A stretch of DNA of 64,000 bases from Pseudomonas fortuita (GCF_026898135.2 NZ_CP114035.2:4505501-4569500), one strand, 5' to 3'; counted from the stretch's first letter, positions 1-9,359 are shown. Translations and numbers: made by a program. The notes: a model not told the origin generated them from the sequence alone.

Positions 1-285
1 CTCGACCTGCCGCGAAGGGTTGGCGGCAAACACGTAGTCTGCATTACCGAAGCGCTCTGGCAGCAAGGTTGCCAGGTCCAGTGCGCGATTGAGGCCCTGG
101 CAGTTCAACTGGCCAAGCCCCTCACCCGGCTTCTCCGCATGGCGCAGGAACACCAGGGTCTGTGTGCCATCCACCGGTTGAGCCCGGCTGTCGACAGCCT
201 CCAGCGCCAGCGGTACGCCGACGACCGTGAGTGCCAGGCTCAGTACCAGATGGCGACGACGGCGGAAGAATGTGGGCAACTTCAT
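1..285 (-). CDS. Histidine phosphatase family protein, 3' end outside window
   Basis: The first 95 codons of a minus-strand gene are present; the rest lies left of the window. The ATG at 285 is followed by a basic N-terminus (R8-R11) and a hydrophobic stretch (about residues 12-30), so the product is probably exported or membrane anchored. Residues 46-53 read F-L-R-H-A-E-K-P, the R-H motif of the histidine phosphatase (phosphoglycerate-mutase-like) superfamily, in which H49 would be the phosphorylated residue. The second catalytic His should lie in the missing part. The substrate cannot be told. Basis: motif seen; family role from established knowledge. Confidence 0.75.
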   Translation of the reverse strand, partial: MKLPTFFRRRRHLVLSLALTVVGVPLALEAVDSRAQPVDGTQTLVFLRHAEKPGEGLGQLNCQGLNRALDLATLLPERFGNADYVFAANPSRQVE

Positions 286-441
286 CAAGGCAGGCTCGTG
301 TGGCAGAGAAAATCGGGTTGACCCGCCACATCGCCCCATCGGTTGCAGGGCGCCCTTGCAGTAAATGCCATCCTTGGCAACGAGTGAGCGTCAGAGTGCC
401 CTGAACCCGTTTGGTTCCTCCCTGGAGGTGGATGCCGTTCC

Positions 442-455
442 CTAGGCAAGCCTAG
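442..455. repeat. Short dyad between phosphatase and FKBP genes
   Basis: Two 6-base arms (CTAGGC and GCCTAG) are separated by two bases, with further outer pairing of CCCTA and TAGGG. It lies in the roughly 200-base gap between the divergent-from-nothing 5' end of the phosphatase gene and the 3' end of the FKBP gene, so it could be an operator for the phosphatase gene or a weak FKBP terminator. No T-run follows on either strand. Nothing else recognisable is in 286-492. Confidence 0.25.
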
Positions 456-492
456 ATTAGGGGATGGGTGTTGCTAAATTATGTCCGGTGCT

Positions 493-831
493 TCAATCAT
501 CCCGCGTCAGCACTTCCAGCAATTCGATCTCAAAGGTCAGGTCCGAGCCAGGCGGTATCGCCCCCACGCTGCGCTCGCCATAGCCCAAGTGTGCTGGAAC
601 CTGCAGTTTGCGCTTGCCGCCAACGCGCATCCCCATCAGGCCCTGATCCCAACCTTTGATCACTCGACCGGTACCAATAACGCACTGGAACGGCTTGCCG
701 CGTGACCAGGACGAGTCGAACTCGCTGCCATCAGCCAGCCAGCCAGTGTACTGGGTGGTGATCAGGGCGCCCTTGACGGCGGCTTTGCCTTCACCCTCGA
801 CCAGGTCGATGATCTGCAGTTCTTGGCTCAC
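493..831 (-). CDS. FKBP-type peptidyl-prolyl cis-trans isomerase
   Basis: A 112-residue single-domain FKBP that would catalyse proline cis-trans isomerisation in the cytoplasm (no signal peptide). The family pattern is clear: the Y-T-G-W-L segment, F-D-S-S, the G-K-P-F core, the V-I-K-G-W-D-Q-G-L motif, and A-H-L-G-Y-G-E-R followed by the I-P-P-G loop and the closing strand L-T-F-E-I-E-L-L. Start choice: the GGAG at about 838-842 lies 7 bases before the GTG at 831, but only 1 base before the GTG at 837, so the shorter protein starting M-S-Q-E-L is preferred. It stands alone, with no operon partner. Confidence 0.9.
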   Translation of the reverse strand: MSQELQIIDLVEGEGKAAVKGALITTQYTGWLADGSEFDSSWSRGKPFQCVIGTGRVIKGWDQGLMGMRVGGKRKLQVPAHLGYGERSVGAIPPGSDLTFEIELLEVLTRDD

Positions 832-913
832 AGGCACACTCCAACGCTGAAAAACAAAGCCGCCCTTTTCTCAGGAATGCACGGGTTTGGCAAGAAGGAT
901 CGACAGGCCACTT

Positions 914-1321
914 TTAACTGCTCTGCTCAAACACTTCTTGACCGGTCAGCTCTTTGGTCTGGTTGGCAAAGCAGTACCAGGCGGGCTTCTGCTCGACAAA
1001 AATCTGCAGATCGAAATCCCACTCCTGATCCCCATCCAGCAGGCCGACCGGCACCGCATGGAAGTCATTGGACTTCAGCCGGTAATACAGGTGCGTGCCG
1101 CATTGGCCGCAAAACCCTCGCTGCGCCCAGTCGGACGAATCGTAGACATTGGGGGTACGCCCTTCGATGACCGGCGGCTGGCTGCAATGCACCACCAGCA
1201 ACGGGCCGCCGGTCCACTTGCGGCACATGCTGCAATGGCAGGCGCTGATATGGGTGTTGTCGACGGTGACCTTGAGCGTGGTGGCGCCGCACAGGCAGGT
1301 GCCTTGTTTTTCCAGGGCCAT
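914..1321 (-). CDS. GFA family protein (Zn-binding, CENP-V/GFA fold)
   Basis: A 135-residue protein of the glutathione-dependent formaldehyde-activating (GFA) enzyme family. Zinc-ligand cysteines are all present: C9-x-C11, C28-x-C30-x-x-C33 and C71-x-x-C74, followed by the G-T-H-L-Y-Y segment. Most members of this family have no demonstrated formaldehyde activity, so the substrate is unknown. The ATG at 1321 is preceded by AAGGAG with 6-base spacing; an upstream in-frame start at 1354 has no such support. Monocistronic; a REP pair follows its 5' side at 1383-1498. Confidence 0.88.
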   Translation of the reverse strand: MALEKQGTCLCGATTLKVTVDNTHISACHCSMCRKWTGGPLLVVHCSQPPVIEGRTPNVYDSSDWAQRGFCGQCGTHLYYRLKSNDFHAVPVGLLDGDQEWDFDLQIFVEQKPAWYCFANQTKELTGQEVFEQSS

Positions 1322-1382
1322 GGCTGGCTCCTTGAGCGGAAGATGGGCCAGCAATTATAGATGCCAGCTGCAACGCGGTCGG

Positions 1383-1498
1383 TGTAGGAGCGGCCTTGTG
1401 TCGCGATCGGGCTGCAAAGCAGCCCCTTGGGTGATGCATCTACGCGAAAGCCGAGGGGCGCGCGTTGCGCCGCGCGCGACACAAGGCCGCGCCTACAA
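1383..1498. repeat. REP pair (inverted)
   Basis: Inverted copies of a sequence of the form TGTAGGAGCGGCCTTGTGTC, facing each other, with a short internal hairpin at about 1409-1424 and a GC-rich dyad at 1455-1475. This is the usual pattern of Pseudomonas REP/BIME elements. It fills the gap between the GFA and PhzF-like genes. Confidence 0.8.
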
Positions 1499-1514
1499 AG
1501 GATCGCGTGAAGCG

Positions 1515-2303
1515 TCAGATGTACACAGTGCCGCGCAGGTACAACGCCGCCCGCCCGCTGATGATCACCCGGCCATTGCCCGGTACTTCGCACAGCAGCT
1601 GCCCTTTACGTGCACCGCCCTGCTCGCAGCTGAGCACCTGCTTGCCCAGGCGCTCAGCCCACACCGGCGCCAGCGAGGTGTGTGCCGAGCCAGTGACCGG
1701 GTCTTCATTCACGCCGACCCGCGGGCCGAACCAGCGGGTGACAAAATCAAAGCCACGCCCTGCAGCCGTCACGGCAATGCCGCGCACGTCGAAGGCCGAA
1801 AGTGCCACAAAGTCAGGCTTTAACGTATCGAGCAACAGGGCGTCATCAATCACGACGACGTAGTCATCGCTACGGTACACCGCCTGTGCCTGGCTCAGGC
1901 CCAGCGCTTGCAACAGGCCCGCCGGGGTTTCCACGATGCCCGGCTGTTTGGCCGGGAAATCCATGGCCAGCAACCCGTCAGCGCCACGGCTGACAAGCAA
2001 TTCGCCACTGCGGGTATTGAAACGCAGCACCTGCGCCTGCTCACCCAGTTGCTCGAACAGCACATAGGCCGACGCGAGAGTCGCGTGGCCGCATAGGTCA
2101 ACTTCAACGGTCGGGGTGAACCAGCGCAGGTCAAAGGTTTCGCCGTTGCGCACGAAATAGGCCGTTTCCGACAAGTTGTTTTCTTCGGCGATGCGCTGCA
2201 GCACATCGTCCGGCAGCCAGGCCTCAAGCGGGATCACCGCCGCCGGGTTGCCACCGAACGGTTCAGCGGAAAAGGCATCGACCTGGAAGATTTCGAGTTG
2301 CAT
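1515..2303 (-). CDS. PhzF family isomerase/epimerase-like protein
   Basis: A 262-residue protein of the PhzF/diaminopimelate-epimerase fold. The conserved N-terminal pattern F-x-G-N-P-A-A-V (residues 16-23), the catalytic-Glu motif N-L-S-E-T-A-Y (E46) and the G-H-A-T segment are present, as is the late G-S-A-H motif of the second half. True PhzF isomerises a phenazine precursor; with no phenazine genes nearby, this is one of the many stand-alone homologues of unknown substrate. Start at ATG 2303, with AAGGAG 7 bases upstream. Its neighbour upstream is the dehydrogenase at 2355-3293, 51 bases away on the same strand, so the two may be cotranscribed. Confidence 0.88.
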   Translation of the reverse strand: MQLEIFQVDAFSAEPFGGNPAAVIPLEAWLPDDVLQRIAEENNLSETAYFVRNGETFDLRWFTPTVEVDLCGHATLASAYVLFEQLGEQAQVLRFNTRSGELLVSRGADGLLAMDFPAKQPGIVETPAGLLQALGLSQAQAVYRSDDYVVVIDDALLLDTLKPDFVALSAFDVRGIAVTAAGRGFDFVTRWFGPRVGVNEDPVTGSAHTSLAPVWAERLGKQVLSCEQGGARKGQLLCEVPGNGRVIISGRAALYLRGTVYI

Positions 2304-2354
2304 GCACACACTCCTTGTTGCCCGGGCCTTGCCAGGCAGATGTCTGAAAAGGGG

Positions 2355-3293
2355 TTACGGGCGTACCGGGGTCAATACCGGCTCGCCGGCAAAGAAAGCC
2401 TGCAGGTTGCGCAGCACCAGGGTCACGGTATCGCGCGCAGCCTCCGGTGACTGGCCGGCAACGTGGGGCGTGAGCACGGTATTGGCCAAAGCCTTGAGGC
2501 CTTGGGGTACTGCCGGTTCGTCGTCGAACACGTCCAGCGCGGCGCCCGCCAGCTGACCCTGCTGCAATGCGGTAATCAGAGCCTGCGTGTCGACCACGCT
2601 GGCCCGGGCAATATTCACCAGATAGCCATTTGCGCCCAGCGCCTGCAGTACCTGAGCATCGACCAGGTGCTGGGTATTGGCGCCACCGGGAGTGGCCACG
2701 ACCAGGATGTCGACAGCAGCGGCCAGGTGCAGCGGGCTGTCGTACCAGGTGTAAGGTACATCTTCGCGCGGCGTGCGGCTGTGATAGCTGATGGACATGT
2801 CGAAGCCCAGATTGGCGCGCTTGGCAATGGCCTGGCCCACCGCCCCGAGGCCAAGAATACCCAGGCGTTTGCCGCTCACCGAGGGGCTGATCACCCGGTT
2901 CCATTCACCGCGCCGGGTGCTGGCATCAGCACGGGGAATGTCGCGCAGTAGTGCCAGCAACAGGGCCAGGGTGTGGTCGGCGACTGCGCTGGCATTGGCA
3001 CCAGCGCCATTGGTTACGGTGATGCCGCGGGCGGCGGCGGCAACCAGGTCGACTTGCTCGTAGCCGGCGCCGATCACGCAGATGATCTGCAACTTGGGCA
3101 ATGCGTCGATTTCGGCGGCAGTCAGCCCCAGCGGGCCGCGAGTGAGCACGGCATCGATTTCACTGGCGTGGCGCTGAATGGCCTCGGCGCGCAGTTGCGG
3201 TGAGGGGGCACGGATAAGGCGGTAACCGGCCTGCTCCAGCATGGGCAGGTAATCGTCGACGGTTTCTACCAGTACCAGGACTGTCTTGCGCAT
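2355..3293 (-). CDS. D-isomer-specific 2-hydroxyacid dehydrogenase
   Basis: A 312-residue NAD(P)-dependent oxidoreductase that would reduce a 2-keto acid such as glyoxylate or hydroxypyruvate to the D-2-hydroxy acid. The Rossmann motif G-L-G-A-V-G is near residue 148, and the family's catalytic Arg (N-I-A-R-A-S-V-V-D), Glu (D-V-F-D-D-E-P) and His (L-T-P-H-V-A-G) are all in place. Length and domain order fit the GhrB/hydroxypyruvate-reductase branch; the exact substrate is not readable. It probably leads a two-gene unit with the PhzF-like gene. Confidence 0.9.
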   Translation of the reverse strand: MRKTVLVLVETVDDYLPMLEQAGYRLIRAPSPQLRAEAIQRHASEIDAVLTRGPLGLTAAEIDALPKLQIICVIGAGYEQVDLVAAAARGITVTNGAGANASAVADHTLALLLALLRDIPRADASTRRGEWNRVISPSVSGKRLGILGLGAVGQAIAKRANLGFDMSISYHSRTPREDVPYTWYDSPLHLAAAVDILVVATPGGANTQHLVDAQVLQALGANGYLVNIARASVVDTQALITALQQGQLAGAALDVFDDEPAVPQGLKALANTVLTPHVAGQSPEAARDTVTLVLRNLQAFFAGEPVLTPVRP

Positions 3294-3398
3294 GCCACCT
3301 CCGGGTCAATTCGAGGCGTCATTATGCGGAGTCACCAGCCAGTACAGTCAATTGAAATAACAAGGCAAAACTGTACTGTGCTGCTCCGCTGTAGCCGT

Positions 3399-3454
3399 TG
3401 CTCTTGCTCTTGCTCTTGCTCTTGCTCTTGCTCTTGATCTTGATCTTGCTCTTC
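3399..3454. repeat. Hexamer array (TTGCTC)n
   Basis: About nine tandem six-base units, mostly TTGCTC with two TTGATC variants. The array abuts the left arm of the large inverted repeat. It stays open in several frames only because the unit is a multiple of three; the alternating Lys-Ser or poly-Leu peptides it would encode are low complexity and not a gene. Confidence 0.9.
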
Positions 3455-3685
3455 GCGACTTCAGGAGGCCGAACGCAGGCCTTGCGGAGGGAGGTGACGG
3501 GCATGGATGCCCGTCAAGCGCTGGGCCCCAGGATGGGGCCTGCAGCGCGGTCCTCCCGGGAGCGAGGCCGGAGTGAGGGGACCCCGGAGCGCAGCGCAGG
3601 GGCCGGATGATGGGAGCGCAGCGTTTTTTGGTTACTTTTTGTCGCGTTTGACAAAAAGTGACTCGCCGTAAGGGCGAAAAGGTGA
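3455..3685 (+). repeat. Left arm of a large inverted repeat (231 bases)
   Basis: This arm matches the reverse complement of 3815-4045 at 223 of 231 positions by my count (8 substitutions, no indels). Near its inner end is a smaller hairpin built from TTTTTGTCGCGTTTGACAAAAA. The two arms enclose a spacer of 129 bases (3686-3814) in which I see nothing recognisable. No transposase gene is inside, so it is a non-autonomous or structural repeat. Confidence 0.92.
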
Positions 3686-3814
3686 GTGTGCGTCGCCATC
3701 GCAAATGGCCTATGCGCGAGCTAAAAACCAGCACCGTTTCGCTTGTCGCTTGGAGGCGTGGAGGCGTGGGCATCAATGAGGAGGCTAACATTCATTTTCG
3801 AAGGTGGCGTCAAG

Positions 3815-4045
3815 TCACCTTTCCGCCCTTACGGCGGGTCACTTTTTGTCAAACGCGACAAAAAGTAACCAAAAAACGCTGCGCTCCCATCATCCGGCCC
3901 CTACGCTGCGCTCCGGGGTCCCCTCGCTCCGGGCTTGCTCCCGGGAGGACCGCGCTGCAGGCCCCATCCTGGGGCCCAGCGCTTGACGGGCATCCATGCC
4001 CGTCACCTCCCTCCGCAAGCCCTGCGCTCGGCCTCCTGAAGTCGC
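3815..4045 (-). repeat. Right arm of a large inverted repeat (231 bases)
   Basis: Inverted copy of 3455-3685 (8 mismatches counted). Together with the flanking hexamer arrays the whole structure covers 3399-4111 and is nearly symmetrical. Open frames inside are not credible genes: they are mirrored in both arms and lack ribosome binding sites. Confidence 0.92.
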
Positions 4046-4075
4046 AATCTGCGTCGCCTGAGCTACCGCGCGCTT

Positions 4076-4111
4076 AAAAGCAAAAGCAAAAGCAAAAGCA
4101 AAAGCAAAAGC
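4076..4111. repeat. Hexamer array (AAAAGC)x6
   Basis: Six exact tandem copies of AAAAGC just outside the right arm of the inverted repeat. Read on the other strand it is (GCTTTT)6, similar to the (GCTCTT)n array outside the left arm, so the hexamers belong to the same symmetrical element. It ends about 10 bases from the stop codon of the lipoprotein gene. Confidence 0.9.
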
Positions 4112-4121
4112 CGAAGCAGGG

Positions 4122-4538
4122 TTACTGGGCGAACGCTCGCCCTAACCCACCCGGCACGCCACTGCTGTCAGTGTCCTGCCAAGGCCCATTCGGGCTCAGC
4201 GACCAGCTCCAGCCGTTATCAAACCGGTAGTACGTACGCTGCCGGTAGAACGTATTGGGCTGCTTTTCCAATACATATACACCCAGCTTGGGGTCCCAGT
4301 GGCTGGCACCGCCAGGCGGTGGCGCAAAGCTGGCCGAGGTACGCGGCATCGGCTTGGGAATCGCCGCCGGTTTGCTCGGCTGGGTGGACGGTTGCCCACC
4401 CGGCAACGGCTTGACCACCGGCCCCTGCGGCGGCACGCGCTCGATCGGGGGTGCCGGCTGTTCATACGGCTGATGCACCGTACACGCAGACAAACCCAGG
4501 GCCAGGGTGATCAGGGTCAGGCGGACGGTGCTGTGCAT
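4122..4538 (-). CDS. Proline-rich outer-membrane-type lipoprotein, function unknown
   Basis: A 138-residue predicted lipoprotein. The N-terminus has a short signal peptide ending in a lipobox L-S-A-C, with C19 as the lipidated residue and no Asp at +2. A Pro-rich segment (about residues 23-75) precedes a small C-terminal region rich in Tyr and Trp (Y-Y-R-F-D-N-G-W-S-W). I do not recognise the family. The gene begins 12 bases after the ccmI stop codon and may be the last gene of the ccm transcript, though nothing in it points to cytochrome maturation. Confidence 0.75.
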   Translation of the reverse strand: MHSTVRLTLITLALGLSACTVHQPYEQPAPPIERVPPQGPVVKPLPGGQPSTQPSKPAAIPKPMPRTSASFAPPPGGASHWDPKLGVYVLEKQPNTFYRQRTYYRFDNGWSWSLSPNGPWQDTDSSGVPGGLGRAFAQ

Positions 4539-4550
4539 GGCTTTGCTCTC

Positions 4551-5747
4551 TTACAGGTCTGGGCTGTCGATGGTCAGGTGCTGGGTAGCCTGGGTGGTGC
4601 TGGGCAACGGCGCGCCCTGGCCAATCCACTCGCCGCGGGTAGGCTGGCCAGCGCGGGAAACCCGTGCAACCAATTGGACTTCGGCAAATTGCGACAGTTT
4701 CATCTGCGGCATCATCGCGTCAGCATCGGACAACTCCACTTCGATCGGCAACTGCGCCACCGTCACCCGCTTGGCTGCCAGGGGCATCGGCGGGCCATTG
4801 CTGGCGCGAGCGAAGATGAACACCGTATCGTCAGGTTTTACCTTGTCCTTCAGTGCCGCCGCCAGTTCCACCCGCACTTTCATCCGCGCAGCCACCGGCG
4901 CGGGCTCTGCAGCCTGCCCTGCCGGGCCACCCAGGCGTTCGGCAGCGCGGTCGATGCCGCCTTGCAGGGCATCGCGCGATGCATCGCCTTCCGGCAACTG
5001 CGCCAGCAGGCGCTTCCAGTAGTCGATGGCTTCCTGGTAACGCTCGCCTTCAAAGGCCGCGATACCGCGCAGGCCCAGGCTGGTCACCTCGTTGGGGTCG
5101 GCCTTCAGCGCTTCATCCGTCAGTGCCTGCAACTGCGGGCTCCACTGCTTGTCGGCCGCAAAGTACAGGGCCTGGGCCCACTGGCCCAGCAGCTCGGGCT
5201 GGCGGCCAGCCAAGGCCACCGCCCGCTCGAAAGTACGCGCAGCATCGGCCGGGCGCTGCTCGGCCATGTAGGCACGGCCCAGGAAATACACGGCCTCGGC
5301 CGACTCAGGCTGGGCCTGCACCACACGCTCCAGGCGCGTGGTCATTTCTTCCATCGACTTGGGTGCTTCGGCGAATTCCTGGGTCAGCGCCACCTTGTCG
5401 GCCGCACCAAAATGCAGGTACAGCCCCAGCGCCATCAGCGGTACCAGCACGGCAGCCAGTAGCGGCAGGGCTTTGCCCAAATGCCCCTGGCGTGGGGCAT
5501 CGGCGCCTTCGGTATCAGCCAGCAATTCGCGGGCAGCCTCGTCACGGCCCTTGGCCAACTGTGCCTCATCGAGCACACCGGCAGCCTGCTGGGCAGCCAG
5601 TTCGGCAACGCGTTCCTGATACAGGGCCACGTTCAGGGCAGTGCGGTCTTCTTCCTGCTGGCGACGGCGGCCACGCAGGATCGGGATCAGCAAAAAGCTG
5701 AGGGCGGCGAGCAGCAGCAGGCCCGCGCTAAGCCAGAATTCAATCAT
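4551..5747 (-). CDS. ccmI: Cytochrome c maturation protein CcmI (CycH)
   Basis: A 398-residue inner-membrane protein that delivers apocytochrome c to the haem lyase complex. Two N-terminal membrane segments (about residues 4-22 and 95-115) flank a charged cytoplasmic loop rich in Ala, Glu and Arg; a TPR region follows (about 140-290: repeats such as [10 protein letters not shown]), then a C-terminal beta-rich domain. This order is that of two-part CcmI proteins. Start chosen at ATG 5747, which overlaps the end of ccmH by 8 bases (ATGATTGA); a longer in-frame reading from 5831 lies wholly inside ccmH. Confidence 0.93.
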   Translation of the reverse strand: MIEFWLSAGLLLLAALSFLLIPILRGRRRQQEEDRTALNVALYQERVAELAAQQAAGVLDEAQLAKGRDEAARELLADTEGADAPRQGHLGKALPLLAAVLVPLMALGLYLHFGAADKVALTQEFAEAPKSMEEMTTRLERVVQAQPESAEAVYFLGRAYMAEQRPADAARTFERAVALAGRQPELLGQWAQALYFAADKQWSPQLQALTDEALKADPNEVTSLGLRGIAAFEGERYQEAIDYWKRLLAQLPEGDASRDALQGGIDRAAERLGGPAGQAAEPAPVAARMKVRVELAAALKDKVKPDDTVFIFARASNGPPMPLAAKRVTVAQLPIEVELSDADAMMPQMKLSQFAEVQLVARVSRAGQPTRGEWIGQGAPLPSTTQATQHLTIDSPDL

Positions 5748-6216
5748 GGGTCTGTTCTTTTTCCAGCAGTTTGGCGAGTCGCTCGCGTTCTTCGACAGAA
5801 AGCTCGTTGTTGCCCGGCAAAGCCGTACCACGGCGTCGGCGCACGATCACCGCCAGCACCACGAAACCACCGGCCAACAGGATGCCCGGGCCGAACCACA
5901 ACAGCCAGGTACGCCCGCTGAGCGCCGGTTTGTAGCGCACGAAGTCACCGTAGCGGTCCACCATGAAGTCGACGATCTGCTGGTTGCTCTTGCCTTCGCC
6001 AAGCATGCGGAAGATCTCTCGGCGCAGGTCGGCAGCAATCGGTGCGTTGGAATCGGCGATGTCCTGGTTCTGGCACTTGGGGCAACGCAGTTCCTTGGTC
6101 AACTGCTGGTAGCGCTCGCGCTCGGCTTCATCGCGGAACTGGTAAGTGTCGATGGCCGCCTTGGCCACACTGCCCAGGCTCATGCCCAGCACGGCAGCTG
6201 CCAGCCAGCGCCTCAT
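5740..6216 (-). CDS. ccmH: Cytochrome c maturation protein CcmH
   Basis: A 158-residue thiol protein that handles reduced apocytochrome c before haem attachment. It has a signal peptide (1-20), the conserved L-R-C-P-K-C-Q motif (C45, C48) facing the periplasm, one membrane helix (about 104-124) and a short charged cytoplasmic tail. Only the CcmH half is present; the CycH-like part is the separate gene ccmI. The 5' end overlaps the dsbE/ccmG stop by 4 bases. Confidence 0.95.
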   Translation of the reverse strand: MRRWLAAAVLGMSLGSVAKAAIDTYQFRDEAERERYQQLTKELRCPKCQNQDIADSNAPIAADLRREIFRMLGEGKSNQQIVDFMVDRYGDFVRYKPALSGRTWLLWFGPGILLAGGFVVLAVIVRRRRGTALPGNNELSVEERERLAKLLEKEQTHD

Positions 6217-6749
6217 TGCCTGGCCTCATCGACCAGGCCCTGGTACAGCGGTGCCAGCTGCTCACGCCACACCGTGGCATCGACAATGCCCACATGCTTG
6301 TAGCGGATGATGCCCTTGGCGTCGATCAGGAAAGTTTCCGGCGCGCCGTACACCCCGAGATCCAGGCCAAGGCTGCCCTGCTCGTCACGGATGTCCAGCT
6401 GGTAAGGGTTGTGGAATTCGGCCAGCCATTTCTGCGCAGCGGCGTTGTCGTCCTTGTAATTGACGCCGTGGATCACCACGCCCTGCTGCGCCAGCTGGTT
6501 CAGGTAGGGGTGCTCGACCTTGCACGACGGGCACCAGGTGGCCCACACGTTGACCAATGCCGGGCGGCCCTGCAAGTCGGCCTGGGTCAGGGTCCGGTCG
6601 CCCTGGGTCGAAGCCAGGGAAAACACCGGGAACGGTTTGCCGATCATTGCCGAAGGCAGCTCGTCGGGCTTGAGAAACAGCCCCTTGTAGAGAAACACCG
6701 CCACCAGCAGGAACACTGCCAGGGGGACTACCATGATCCAACGCTTCAT
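6213..6749 (-). CDS. ccmG: Periplasmic thiol-disulfide oxidoreductase CcmG/DsbE
   Basis: A 178-residue membrane-anchored thioredoxin-fold protein that keeps the haem-binding cysteines of apocytochrome c reduced. The N-terminal anchor (about 5-22) is followed by the thioredoxin domain with active site W-C-P-S-C (C73, C76), the G-V-N-Y-K-D segment and the cis-Pro motif G-V-Y-G-A-P-E-T-F, typical of CcmG. It overlaps ccmF by 4 bases. Confidence 0.95.
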   Translation of the reverse strand: MKRWIMVVPLAVFLLVAVFLYKGLFLKPDELPSAMIGKPFPVFSLASTQGDRTLTQADLQGRPALVNVWATWCPSCKVEHPYLNQLAQQGVVIHGVNYKDDNAAAQKWLAEFHNPYQLDIRDEQGSLGLDLGVYGAPETFLIDAKGIIRYKHVGIVDATVWREQLAPLYQGLVDEARQ

Positions 6750-8734
6750 GCAGCTGCTCCAGACACGCCCAGGGCCTCACGCACCCGGGTCTTGACCTTG
6801 ACGCGGTAGCGCCGGTCGAGTGCCGCCAGCAACCCGCCCAGGCCGGTCAGCAGACCGCCCAGCCAGATCCAGCGGACATAAGGCTTGATGTGCACACGCA
6901 CGGCCCAGGCGCCGTTCTCAAGCGGCTCGCCAAGGGCAACGTAAAGGTCGCGGGTAAAGCCGGCGTCGATGCCGGCTTCCGTCATCATCGATTGCTGCAC
7001 GGTGTACAGGCGCTTTTCCGGGTGCAGGGTCGTCACTTCACGGCCACCACGGCTGACGACCACCGTACCCTTGTCGGAGATAAAGTTCGGCCCTTCGAAG
7101 TGCTTGGCGCCCTGGAACAGGAACTGGTAGCCACCCAGCTCCACGCTTTCGCCCGGGGCCATGCGCAGGTCGCGTTCGGCGCTGTTGTTGCTCGACAGCA
7201 CCACACCCAGCGCACACACCGCCAGGCCCAGGTGTGCCAGTTGCATGCCCCAGTAGCTGCGGCCCAGGCCAGGCAGGCCCTTGAGCAGGCCTTTGTGACG
7301 GGTCTTGTCGAGGATGTCGCGCAGCCCGCCAAGTACCACCCAGGCAGCCAGGGCGAAGGCGGTCAGGGTCGGCCAGTCGAAGTCGTCAACGATAAAACCG
7401 GCAACCGGAGCAAGAATGGCACTGCCGATCAGCACCGGGGTCATCATGCTGACCAGCCATTTGCCCGGGGTGTCCTTCCAGCGCACCACCACGCCCACGC
7501 TCATTACCACCATCAGCAGTGCCATCAGCGGCAGGAACAAGGCATCGAAATAGGGCGGCCCCACCGACAGCTTGGCCCCGGTCAGGGCATCAAGCACCAG
7601 CGGGTACAGCGTGCCGAGCAGAATCATCGATGCGGCCACCACCAGCACCAGGTTGTTGGCCAGCAGCAGCGTCTCGCGCGACCACAGGGCGAAACCGACC
7701 TGGCTCTTGACCACCGGTGCGCGCAGGGCGAACAGGGTCAGCGAACCACCGACCACGAACAACAGGAAGAACAGGATGAAAATGCCCCGCGATGGGTCGG
7801 CAGCAAATGCGTGCACCGAGGTCAGCACGCCGGAACGCACCAGGAAAGTACCCAGCAGGCTCAGCGAGAATGCGGCAATTGCCAACAGCACGGTCCAGCT
7901 CTTGAACACCCCGCGCTTTTCAGTCACCGCCAGCGAGTGGATCAGCGCCGTGCCCACCAGCCAAGGCATGAACGAGGCGTTTTCCACCGGGTCCCAGAAC
8001 CACCAGCCACCCCAGCCCAGCTCATAGTAGGCCCACCAGGAGCCCAGGGTGATGCCGACCCCCAGGAAAGCCCAGGCGACGATGGTCCAGGGCCGCGACC
8101 AGCGCGCCCAGGCAGCGTCCAGACGGCCGCCGAGCAAGGCGGCAATGGCGAAGGCAAAGGCCACCGAGAAGCCCACGTAGCCCATGTACAGCATCGGCGG
8201 GTGAACGATCAGGCCGAAGTCCTGCAGCAACGGGTTTAGATCGCGACCGTCGGTGGGCACTTGCGGCAGCAGGCGCTGGAATGGGTTGGAAGTGATGATC
8301 AAAAAGCTCAGGAAGCCGACGCTGATCATGCCCATCACTGCCAGCACGCGGGCCAGCATCACCTGCGGCAACTGCCGCGAAAACACCGACACGGCAAAGG
8401 TCCAGCCGCCCAGGATCAGCGCCCACAGCAGCAGCGAACCCTCGTGGGCGCCCCACACGGCGCTGAATTTGTAGTACCAGGGCAAGGCGCTGTTGGAGTT
8501 GCTGGCCACATAGGCGACCGAGAAGTTGTCGGTCATGAAGGCATGGGTCAAACAGGCGAAGGCAAAAGCCAGGAAGGCGAATTGCCCCCAGGCCGCCGGC
8601 CGTGCCAGGCTCATCCACAGGCTGTCGCCACGCCACGCGCCAAGCAGCGGCACACTGGCCTGCACGGTGGCAAAGCAGATGGCCAGGATCATCGCCAACT
8701 GGCCGAGTTCGGGTATAACCAGCGCCGCATTCAT
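6746..8734 (-). CDS. ccmF: Haem lyase CcmF
   Basis: A 662-residue polytopic inner-membrane protein, the core of the cytochrome c haem lyase that attaches haem from holo-CcmE to apocytochrome. The tryptophan-rich W-W-F-W-D-P-V-E-N motif of the haem-handling family is present in the first half, along with many hydrophobic helices and a large periplasmic loop in the C-terminal third. Full length for the family. Start ATG at 8734 overlaps the ccmE stop by 4 bases. Confidence 0.96.
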   Translation of the reverse strand: MNAALVIPELGQLAMILAICFATVQASVPLLGAWRGDSLWMSLARPAAWGQFAFLAFAFACLTHAFMTDNFSVAYVASNSNSALPWYYKFSAVWGAHEGSLLLWALILGGWTFAVSVFSRQLPQVMLARVLAVMGMISVGFLSFLIITSNPFQRLLPQVPTDGRDLNPLLQDFGLIVHPPMLYMGYVGFSVAFAFAIAALLGGRLDAAWARWSRPWTIVAWAFLGVGITLGSWWAYYELGWGGWWFWDPVENASFMPWLVGTALIHSLAVTEKRGVFKSWTVLLAIAAFSLSLLGTFLVRSGVLTSVHAFAADPSRGIFILFFLLFVVGGSLTLFALRAPVVKSQVGFALWSRETLLLANNLVLVVAASMILLGTLYPLVLDALTGAKLSVGPPYFDALFLPLMALLMVVMSVGVVVRWKDTPGKWLVSMMTPVLIGSAILAPVAGFIVDDFDWPTLTAFALAAWVVLGGLRDILDKTRHKGLLKGLPGLGRSYWGMQLAHLGLAVCALGVVLSSNNSAERDLRMAPGESVELGGYQFLFQGAKHFEGPNFISDKGTVVVSRGGREVTTLHPEKRLYTVQQSMMTEAGIDAGFTRDLYVALGEPLENGAWAVRVHIKPYVRWIWLGGLLTGLGGLLAALDRRYRVKVKTRVREALGVSGAAA

Positions 8735-9186
8735 GGCCTGGCCTCCGTTCCTGTGGCGGCCTGGCCGCTTTCCTTCAGGGCCTTGGTGACCTCGGGCGGC
8801 ATGTACTTCTCGTCGTGCTTGGCCAGTACTTCATCGGCCACCACCACGCCGTCGGCGTTGACTTTGCCCAGGGCAACAATGCCCTGCCCTTCGCGGAACA
8901 GGTCAGGCAGGATGCCGCGGTAGGTGATCGGCACCGACTTGTTGAAGTCGGTGACCACAAAGCGCACGTCCAGCGAGTCGGACGAGCGCTGCACCGAGCC
9001 TTTCTCGACCATGCCGCCAGCACGGATGCGGGTGTCCAGCGGCGCTTCGCCATTGGCGATCTGGGTGGGCGTATAGAACAGGTTGATGTTCTGCTGCAAT
9101 GCGCTCAAGGCAAAGCCGACGGCAACCCCGACACCGACCAGCAGGCCGACGATGAGCAACAGGCGTTTCTTGCGCTGCGGATTCAC
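8731..9186 (-). CDS. ccmE: Haem chaperone CcmE
   Basis: A 151-residue membrane-anchored periplasmic haem chaperone. An N-terminal anchor (about 8-29) precedes the beta-barrel domain; the motif H-D-E-K-Y-M-P holds H124, which binds haem covalently in the family, and Y128. The GTG at 9186 is chosen as start because it overlaps the ccmD stop (GTGA) and gives the usual family N-terminus M-N-P-x-R-K-K-R; the in-frame extension to 9303 would cover ccmD. Confidence 0.95.
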   Translation of the reverse strand: MNPQRKKRLLLIVGLLVGVGVAVGFALSALQQNINLFYTPTQIANGEAPLDTRIRAGGMVEKGSVQRSSDSLDVRFVVTDFNKSVPITYRGILPDLFREGQGIVALGKVNADGVVVADEVLAKHDEKYMPPEVTKALKESGQAATGTEARP

Positions 9187-9359
9187 TGGTTGTTCTCCCG
9201 GCGCAAACGGCGCGCCTCTTCTTGCAGGTAGCGACGACGGGCCAGCAGCGGCGCGGCGACATTCAGCGCCAGCACTGCCAGGCAGATGCCATAGGCCGAC
9301 CACACGTACAGGCCATGGTGGCCCATGGCGAGAAAATCACCGAAGGTGGCAAAGCTCAT
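9183..9359 (-). CDS. ccmD: Haem exporter protein CcmD
   Basis: A 58-residue gene read directly from the sequence between ccmC and ccmE. The product starts [10 protein letters not shown], has the conserved [12 protein letters not shown] pattern, one membrane helix, and a tail of Arg and Glu residues, as CcmD proteins do. CcmD helps release holo-CcmE from the CcmABC complex. Its ATG overlaps the ccmC stop by 4 bases, and its stop overlaps the ccmE start. Confidence 0.93.
   Translation of the reverse strand: MSFATFGDFLAMGHHGLYVWSAYGICLAVLALNVAAPLLARRRYLQEEARRLRRENNQ

Noticed and set aside
286..492. Possible riboswitch in the gap upstream of the phosphatase gene
   Set aside because: Only a short dyad is present; no conserved riboswitch core was recognised.
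3322..4077. Open frames across the inverted-repeat element, with Lys-Ser or poly-Leu runs
   Set aside because: They arise from the hexamer arrays and mirrored arms, have no ribosome binding sites and encode low-complexity peptides.
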